The translations under genes and the position numbers were made by a program. A stretch of 46,812 bases of DNA from Azoarcus sp. L1K30 (lineage in GTDB: Bacteria > Pseudomonadota > Gammaproteobacteria > Burkholderiales > Rhodocyclaceae), in contig NZ_JAGRRD010000001.1 of the NCBI RefSeq assembly GCF_018122735.1, positions 949,977-996,788 on the forward strand, written 5' to 3'. Below are positions 42,063 through 46,812 of the stretch, piece by piece. Below the pieces are notes generated by a model, which did not search any database, was not told where the DNA came from, and worked only from the letters and a program-made list of their open reading frames with translations. Position 1 is the stretch's first letter, and each line of letters opens with the position of its first letter.

Positions 42063-42817
42063 GATGCCACCCTGCCGCCAGCAAACGAGAACGCCTCATC
42101 CTTGAACTGCTCGGGCGCGGGATACGCCACCCGGCTCTGCACCAGGCCGAGGTCCAGAAAAAGTTCGCACAATTTGTAGGCCACTACACCAGGGTTGAGC
42201 ACCGGCACCGGCAGTCTTCCCGCCAGCCACGCATGCGACTGGTGCATCGTCGTCGACCCGAGCACGATGACATCGGCGCCATCCTCTTCGATCGCCCGCA
42301 GCGCTTCGGCCTCGAGTTTCGCGAACACGACATCCTCCTTGCCGCTCAGCAGGGCCTCGGTATCGGGACGGACGTCGATGGCCCGAATCGAGGCCAGCCG
42401 CGAGGCCAGACCATATTCGCTGATTGTCTTGCGGTAGAGCGGGAACCAGCGCTTCCACATCGTCAGCACGCTGAACTTGTGCCCCAGCATGGCTGCTACG
42501 TGAAAAGCGCTCTGGCCCGGGCCCAGTACCGGGATCGACAGCCGGGCGCGCAGTGCGGCAAGACCGGAGTCGCTGACGGTGTTGATGCACACCGCATCGA
42601 AGCCCTCGGCTTCGGCACGCATGCCGGCCTCGATGACGGCCATCTCCATGATCGCCATGTCGTAGTAGCTATCGGCCAGCGTCATCACCCTGCCCGCCCC
42701 GACGAATTCGACCTCGATGTCGGGACGCCTGAACCCGGCCGGCAACTGCGACTCGACCATCGGTCGCGTGGCCTCGCTCATCGGCACCGGGAAAATCATC
42801 TTCACTTTCTTGCTCAT
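42059..42817 (-). CDS. Asp/Glu/hydantoin racemase-fold protein lacking both catalytic cysteines
   Basis: A 252-aa protein of the Asp/Glu/hydantoin racemase superfamily. The two places that normally hold the catalytic cysteines are altered: DAVCINTVSDSG has Thr80 where hydantoin racemases have Cys (as in ACFxDPG), and IVLGSTTMHQSH has Ser188 where GCAGM is usual. Cys77 lies three residues away from the first site. The rest of the fold, including LGHKFSVLTMW and the C-terminal PVLNPGVVAYKL, is well kept, so it is not decayed. It may be an isomerase, decarboxylase or lyase with other chemistry. The ATG at 42817 with GGAG is preferred over an extended start at 42868. Confidence 0.82.
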   Translation of the reverse strand: MSKKVKMIFPVPMSEATRPMVESQLPAGFRRPDIEVEFVGAGRVMTLADSYYDMAIMEMAVIEAGMRAEAEGFDAVCINTVSDSGLAALRARLSIPVLGPGQSAFHVAAMLGHKFSVLTMWKRWFPLYRKTISEYGLASRLASIRAIDVRPDTEALLSGKEDVVFAKLEAEALRAIEEDGADVIVLGSTTMHQSHAWLAGRLPVPVLNPGVVAYKLCELFLDLGLVQSRVAYPAPEQFKDEAFSFAGGRVAS

Positions 42818-42851
42818 TCTCGACTCCACATGACGGATGGGTGGTGCGGGG

Positions 42852-44177
42852 TCAGAGACCAAGCTCACTGCGCTTACGGGTCAAGGTGTCGATGACGATG
42901 TACATGATCTTGCGCGCGCATGGCATCAGGTCGGGAATATAGGTCGCGCCCATGCCGCCCAGCCCCTCGGCCAGCACCTCGGGCGAGCCCTGCGCCGGCC
43001 ACGGCCAGCCGATGCGGGCCGTCGGCACACCGTAGCGGCGCAACGCGGTGCCGTCAGTCTGGCCTCCCAGCAGATCGGGTTGGCCGTGAGGACGTTGCTC
43101 GATATGCTCCCAGCCGCGCTTGGCCGACTGGATGACCCAGTTGCGCTCGTCCGTGGTACCACCCGGCACCGAACCGTACATTTCCCAGTCCAGCACCAGA
43201 TCGGGCCGCTTTGCCTGCAGGTTGCGAACAAATGACGCGAATTGCGCCTTGACCTCCGCTGGCGAAGTGCGCGGGTTGATGCGCACGTCGAAGAAGATCT
43301 CGGTGATGGCCGACGGAAATGCCGCACGCTCGGGGTCACCCGAACGGATGCCCGAGATCCAGCCATGCGGCGCGACCACCCCCGAGGTATTGCGCTCGGC
43401 ATAGGCGATCAGCCATGCCTCAAGGGCCTCGATCACCGCGGCGGCGGGCACCACCGAACTGCGGAACCCGGGTGTGCCGCGCGGGACACCGGCATAGCCG
43501 AGGGTGCCGTGCACCCGCAGCTTGAACCAGCCCATGCCGGGCTCCTCGTGGTACACCCAGTTCCACGGCTTCATCACCACCGCGAAATCGGCCGCGGCGC
43601 CACGGTTGAGCATGTGCAGCACCCCGTTCGACATACCGGCGTGCTGGCGCGCGGCCACATCGACCGGCATGCCGCCGTCGGCCATGCCCACCAGCAGGTC
43701 GCCCAGCGTCGGCACGCCGGACTCGATCAGCGCGGTGGCGATCTCGGTCAGCGTCGCGACCATCGCCTTGGGATTGGATGCGCCAAGACCGAACACCCAG
43801 TCGCCCTCCATCTTCGCCCGCGGCTGCATGTCTGCTTCGGTGTGTCCACCGGTCCACGCCCGCTCTGCAGCGTCGCACTCGAGGTGGGTGTCGATCGGTG
43901 CATAGAGCATCAGCGCTGCACCGCCCCCTGCGCCGCGATATTCGGCAAGCACATTGCCACTATTCTCGGTCATCGGCTGATAGCGGGCCTGCAGCCCCGC
44001 CGCGGACAGGCGCGAAGCCATGAACTCGCTGGCGGCACGGGCCGCACCGGTGGGGCTATGAATGTCGGTGATGGCGAACAGCAACTGCTTGAGGCGCTCG
44101 GGGTCGAGCCTGGCGCAGGCTTGCTCGTACCATTGCTGCTGCTCGGCGGAAAAGGGAACGGGTGTGGTCTCTGTCAT
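42852..44177 (-). CDS. M20-fold peptidase/deacylase-like protein without its metal ligands
   Basis: A 441-aa protein with the M20 (carboxypeptidase G2/ArgE/DapE) architecture: a catalytic-type domain split by a dimerisation insert (about 215-335). By motif comparison all family metal ligands are replaced: the His of GHxD is Pro94 (LYAPIDTH), the bridging Asp is Asn135 (GLGASNPK), the Glu-Glu pair is Gly168-Gly169 (MADGGMP), the EP glutamate is Lys203 (VMKPWN), and no His follows the C-terminal GGQTDG. The sequence is otherwise intact and uninterrupted. It may be a metal-independent hydrolase or a binding protein. It lies within the Rieske-amidase operon, 24 bp after the reductase gene. Confidence 0.82.
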   Translation of the reverse strand: MTETTPVPFSAEQQQWYEQACARLDPERLKQLLFAITDIHSPTGAARAASEFMASRLSAAGLQARYQPMTENSGNVLAEYRGAGGGAALMLYAPIDTHLECDAAERAWTGGHTEADMQPRAKMEGDWVFGLGASNPKAMVATLTEIATALIESGVPTLGDLLVGMADGGMPVDVAARQHAGMSNGVLHMLNRGAAADFAVVMKPWNWVYHEEPGMGWFKLRVHGTLGYAGVPRGTPGFRSSVVPAAAVIEALEAWLIAYAERNTSGVVAPHGWISGIRSGDPERAAFPSAITEIFFDVRINPRTSPAEVKAQFASFVRNLQAKRPDLVLDWEMYGSVPGGTTDERNWVIQSAKRGWEHIEQRPHGQPDLLGGQTDGTALRRYGVPTARIGWPWPAQGSPEVLAEGLGGMGATYIPDLMPCARKIMYIVIDTLTRKRSELGL

Positions 44178-44201
44178 GGCGATGGGATTCCGTTGTCGTG
44201 G

Positions 44202-45224
44202 TCAATTGCTGGGGACGAACTGCTCGGCAAACACGTTCTCCGGCGCGACGCCAAGCTCGACCAGGCGTCGCGTGGCGGCATCGATCATCCCCTGCGGGCC
44301 GCACAGGTAAGCCACGGTATCGGGGTCGCTGACGTCTTCGGGTCGGAGGGCCGAGACCGGGCTGCCGTTGTGGTAACAGCTCCCCGGCTCGCGATCGACG
44401 CAAATGCGCACATCGAGACCAGGCAACCACTGGCGTCGAAGCTCGAGCTCGTCGAGATAGAACAATGCATCCGACGTGGCGCAGCCGAAGCTCAGCAGCA
44501 TGGGCGGCTTGCGGCCGCCGATCTGGCGCATGCGGTCGATCATCGACAGCACCGGCGCAAGGCCGGTCCCGCCGGCGACGAAGATGTGCGGCGCACGGCG
44601 TTTCTCGCGCAGGAAGAAGGCGCCGTAGGGTCCCTTGAGCTTGACCACGTCATCGACGCGGGCCTGCTTCTTCAACCAGGTGGACATCACGCCCTCGGGC
44701 AGCAAGCGGATCAACAACTCCAGCCGCGGCAGCTCGGCCTCGGTGGACACCGGCGAGTAGCTGCGCAACTGGCTCACGCCCGGCACCTCGACCTGAACGA
44801 ACTGACCCGGCTTGAAGCTCAGCCAATTGTCGTCGGCCAACTCCAGCGACAGCTTCACCACGTTCGATGCGATGGGCTCGACGGCATTGACGAAGGCATG
44901 CACCTCGACCGGCACCACGCCGCCTTCGGCGCTGCCGTAGGACAGATCGAACGTGCAATCGCTCTGCGCACGGCTCACGCACAGCAGCCGATGACCCGCT
45001 TCGTATTCGCTGGCAAGAAGCGTGGAGCTGCTGCCGGGCTGATTGACCACTTCGCCGTCGCACAGCGTCGCCAGGCAGCTGGAACAGCTGCCCGAACGAC
45101 ACTGGTGCATCAGCGGCACGCCGCCCGCAAGCGCCGCGTCGAGCAAGGTATCCCCTTCGCGCACGTCAACGACGCGGCTCGCGCCGTCGGCGAAACGGAA
45201 GGTCACCGTATGGGTTTGACTCAT
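44202..45224 (-). CDS. Rieske oxygenase reductase: [2Fe-2S]-FAD-NAD(P)H type (OxoR/BenC-like)
   Basis: A 340-aa three-domain reductase: plant-type [2Fe-2S] ferredoxin (about 1-90; CRSGSCSSCLATLC and a later LLC), FAD domain (RSYSPVS) and NAD(P)H domain (FVAGGTGLAPVLSMI). This order belongs to two-component Rieske systems such as benzoate and 2-oxoquinoline monooxygenase, which need no separate ferredoxin. It follows the Rieske gene with a 144-bp gap that contains a tandem duplication. The ATG at 45224 is preferred; a longer frame to 45317 would run into that duplication and has a non-conserved Ala-rich extension. Confidence 0.92.
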   Translation of the reverse strand: MSQTHTVTFRFADGASRVVDVREGDTLLDAALAGGVPLMHQCRSGSCSSCLATLCDGEVVNQPGSSSTLLASEYEAGHRLLCVSRAQSDCTFDLSYGSAEGGVVPVEVHAFVNAVEPIASNVVKLSLELADDNWLSFKPGQFVQVEVPGVSQLRSYSPVSTEAELPRLELLIRLLPEGVMSTWLKKQARVDDVVKLKGPYGAFFLREKRRAPHIFVAGGTGLAPVLSMIDRMRQIGGRKPPMLLSFGCATSDALFYLDELELRRQWLPGLDVRICVDREPGSCYHNGSPVSALRPEDVSDPDTVAYLCGPQGMIDAATRRLVELGVAPENVFAEQFVPSN

Positions 45225-45316
45225 GATTGTTCTCTGCTCTGTTGGGGGTATCGGCGGCGCCGATGACGGTTGCCGCCCGCGACCGGCGCACCCGGCGGCA
45301 ACCGCAACCGCTGCCA

Positions 45317-45414
45317 CGCTCAGTCGTCGATCTGTTCGACGAAGTAGCCAGGCGGCTTGCCCGCGCGCTCAGTCGTCGATCTGTTCGACGAAGTAGCCAG
45401 GCGGCTTGCCCGCG
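45317..45414. repeat. Perfect 49-bp tandem duplication at the 3' end of the Rieske gene
   Basis: Bases 45317-45365 and 45366-45414 are identical (49 bp, two exact adjacent copies). The right copy contains the last codons and stop (45369-45371) of the Rieske oxygenase gene. The left copy is a second, untranslated image of that end, lying in the gap before the reductase gene. Perfect identity suggests a recent slippage or recombination event. Confidence 0.97.
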
Positions 45415-46709
45415 GCCGTGTCCTTGAAGCGGATTGCGTGCGTCTTCACCGCCCCCGCCACGCCCTTGCCCGGCTTCGCAATCCCACGGTTCCAGCGCGA
45501 GGCCAGCTTGCGCCACGTGATCGGCGAGATGTCGGTCGCCACCAGCTGCTCGTCGTCCCAGCCCGTGCCGTCGGCGTAGAAGTTCTGCATCGCTTCGCGC
45601 GCATACAGGTCGCAGTCGTTGAATCCGTGCAGGCACAGCGGCTTGTACACACGCTCGAACTTGTACTGGAAGTCCGTGCGGGCCTTCTCGCTCGGGCACA
45701 CCTTCACCAGCACTTCCCAGTATTCGTGCAGGTCGTCGGTGATCGGCACGTACCATTCGTATTGCACGATGTGCTCACCCGGCCAGTTCTCCACCATCAG
45801 CACCCCGGGCAACACCACCGAGGTGCGGTAGAAGCGCCCATTGACCCCTTCCACCTTCAGCCCCAGCGACTCGTTCTCCAGTACCGGTGCCCACTTCTCG
45901 GTGAACAGCCACTGCATCATCCCCTTGGGGCCGTGCTCGTCTTCCACCACCGTGATGCACTCGTCGCTCGTGGGCAGAATGCCCAGCGGCAGCACCCAGT
46001 CCATCGCGTGCACAATGGTGTTGTCCTTGTGCACCAGAATGTGCGCGTTGTCGAAACCGTTCTCGCACGCAATGCGCCAGTTGCCATAGCCGGTGCGGTG
46101 CATGCCGTGCGCCACCGCGTCCGCGTCGAGCAGGCTCGGTGCGGCCGGCCACAGCGGGTGCGGGAAGCGTTCGCTGTTCTCCGGAAACCGGAACGGCAGG
46201 TCTTGCGACAGCGGCGGCACGTCCTCGTCGGCAAAGTCGTCTTCGCGCACGAACACGAACACCATCCCCGCCACCTCTTCGGTCGGGTAGCTCGTGATCC
46301 CGGTCGTGCCCACCAGCTTGTCGTCCGGGTTGGCCACGATCGTCGACAGCTTGCCGTCCTTCAGATCGAAGGTGAAGCCGTGGTACCAGCACGAGATCGT
46401 CTTCTTGTTGAAGCACATCGGCTTCTCCGACAATCTCACCCCACGGTGCAGGCACTGGTCCTTGAGCGCATACACCTTGCCGTCGACACGGCGCAGCACG
46501 ATCGGGATGCCGCAGATCTGGATCCCCTTGACTTCGTCCTCCGCCAGCTCCTTGCTGAACACCGCCGGATACCAGTGGTTGATGAAGCCCCACGCCGCGT
46601 CCTTGTACGGCTGGTACTGACTCTGCGTCTTCTGCCCATTGACCCGTGCATCACTGATCCCGTGCGCCGCCTTCACCACCCGACGACGTACCACCGTCTC
46701 GTCTGCCAT
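45369..46709 (-). CDS. Rieske non-haem iron oxygenase, 2-oxoquinoline 8-monooxygenase / carbazole dioxygenase type
   Basis: A 446-aa oxygenase alpha subunit. The Rieske site is Cys86-x-His88 and Cys107-xx-His110 (CLHRG, CWYHGF). The mononuclear iron site is Asn217, Asp220, His223, His227 (ENGFDNAHILVH) and Asp367 in GFNDCDLYAREAM. Length and motifs match OxoO of 2-oxoquinoline degradation and CarAa of carbazole degradation; CarAa has the same FNHWYP-type start and AREAM motif. No small (beta) subunit is present, as expected for this homotrimeric class. GGAG precedes the ATG, and it leads the operon. N-heteroaromatics are the known substrates of close relatives, so a quinoline-, indole- or carbazole-like ring is the natural hypothesis. 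The 103 bp upstream end at the window edge and hold no XylS-type box. Confidence 0.92.
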   Translation of the reverse strand: MADETVVRRRVVKAAHGISDARVNGQKTQSQYQPYKDAAWGFINHWYPAVFSKELAEDEVKGIQICGIPIVLRRVDGKVYALKDQCLHRGVRLSEKPMCFNKKTISCWYHGFTFDLKDGKLSTIVANPDDKLVGTTGITSYPTEEVAGMVFVFVREDDFADEDVPPLSQDLPFRFPENSERFPHPLWPAAPSLLDADAVAHGMHRTGYGNWRIACENGFDNAHILVHKDNTIVHAMDWVLPLGILPTSDECITVVEDEHGPKGMMQWLFTEKWAPVLENESLGLKVEGVNGRFYRTSVVLPGVLMVENWPGEHIVQYEWYVPITDDLHEYWEVLVKVCPSEKARTDFQYKFERVYKPLCLHGFNDCDLYAREAMQNFYADGTGWDDEQLVATDISPITWRKLASRWNRGIAKPGKGVAGAVKTHAIRFKDTAAGKPPGYFVEQIDD

Positions 46710-46812
46710 CGATTCGCTCCCTGTCCAAATGCGCTCAACCCGCGCTTACGTCCAATGCGTCACCCACCCCGGCAACGCTTCCATGAGCCACATCCTAGGC
46801 ACCCCTCAATCA

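Noticed and set aside
46710-46812. CGCATT(T)GGAC direct repeats upstream of the Rieske gene as a XylS-type operator
   Set aside because: They lack GGATA, and their spacing does not match 20-21 bp. They could be another regulator's site, but the window ends here.

Overview
The window is GC-rich, densely packed DNA from a chromosome (or large replicon) of a Gram-negative bacterium. The gene types and codon bias suggest an aromatic-degrading betaproteobacterium of the Thauera/Azoarcus/Aromatoleum/Zoogloea kind. No rRNA, tRNA, phage, transposase or CRISPR was seen, so the taxonomy is inference only.

Layout: (1) 0.35-5.8 kb, plus strand: short-chain dehydrogenase, styrene/indole-type flavin monooxygenase (StyA family), FadL-type outer-membrane channel, flavin reductase (StyB-like) and a phytoene-desaturase-type FAD oxidoreductase. 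(2) 5.9-13.8 kb, minus strand: a signalling block with a PAS chemoreceptor, a globin-coupled GGDEF-EAL protein, two paralogous HisKA_2 histidine kinases and an ANTAR response regulator. (3) 14.0-18.5 kb, minus strand: operon rutA-like, rutF-like, rutE-like, Tat-exported gamma subunit and GMC dehydrogenase, followed upstream by an AraC/XylS regulator (18.7-19.7 kb). (4) 20.0-24.9 kb, plus strand: mobB and a three-subunit membrane molybdoenzyme that resembles phenylacetyl-CoA:acceptor oxidoreductase (PadBCD). (5) 25.1-28.5 kb, minus strand: a large fusion of an AmiC-like amide-binding domain, PAS, GGDEF, EAL and a C-terminal BLUF photoreceptor. (6) 28.9-37.7 kb: a cyclase-family (isatin-hydrolase-like) hydrolase, a second AraC/XylS regulator, and a YCF48/RND/DUF1302/DUF1329 export or envelope cassette. 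(7) 37.9-39.1 kb: a VOC protein and a second SDR. (8) 39.2-46.7 kb, minus strand: a Rieske oxygenase of the 2-oxoquinoline monooxygenase/carbazole dioxygenase type, its reductase, an M20-fold protein without its metal ligands, an Asp/Glu-racemase-fold protein without its two cysteines, and two amidases.

The main finding is a shared promoter architecture. Four promoters (rutA-like operon, mobB-molybdoenzyme operon, cyclase, YCF48-RND cassette) carry two direct 15-bp repeats close to TGCR-N6-GGATA, 20 or 21 bp apart, followed after 20-21 nt by a -10-like hexamer (TAGNNT in three of the four). A fifth, weaker case precedes the monooxygenase operon. This is the layout of the XylS-controlled Pm promoter, and the window encodes two paralogous AraC/XylS proteins. 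The scattered operons therefore look like one regulon. Its parts would be uptake, StyA/B-type oxygenation, cyclic-amide hydrolysis, amide-cleaving flavin monooxygenation, periplasmic GMC oxidation, a molybdoenzyme and an RND export system. The best guess is catabolism of an indole-like or other N-heteroaromatic compound; the substrate is not proven by the sequence.

The Rieske-amidase operon at the right end lacks this operator. It looks like a second N-heterocycle/amide module, with two proteins that have lost the canonical catalytic residues of their families.
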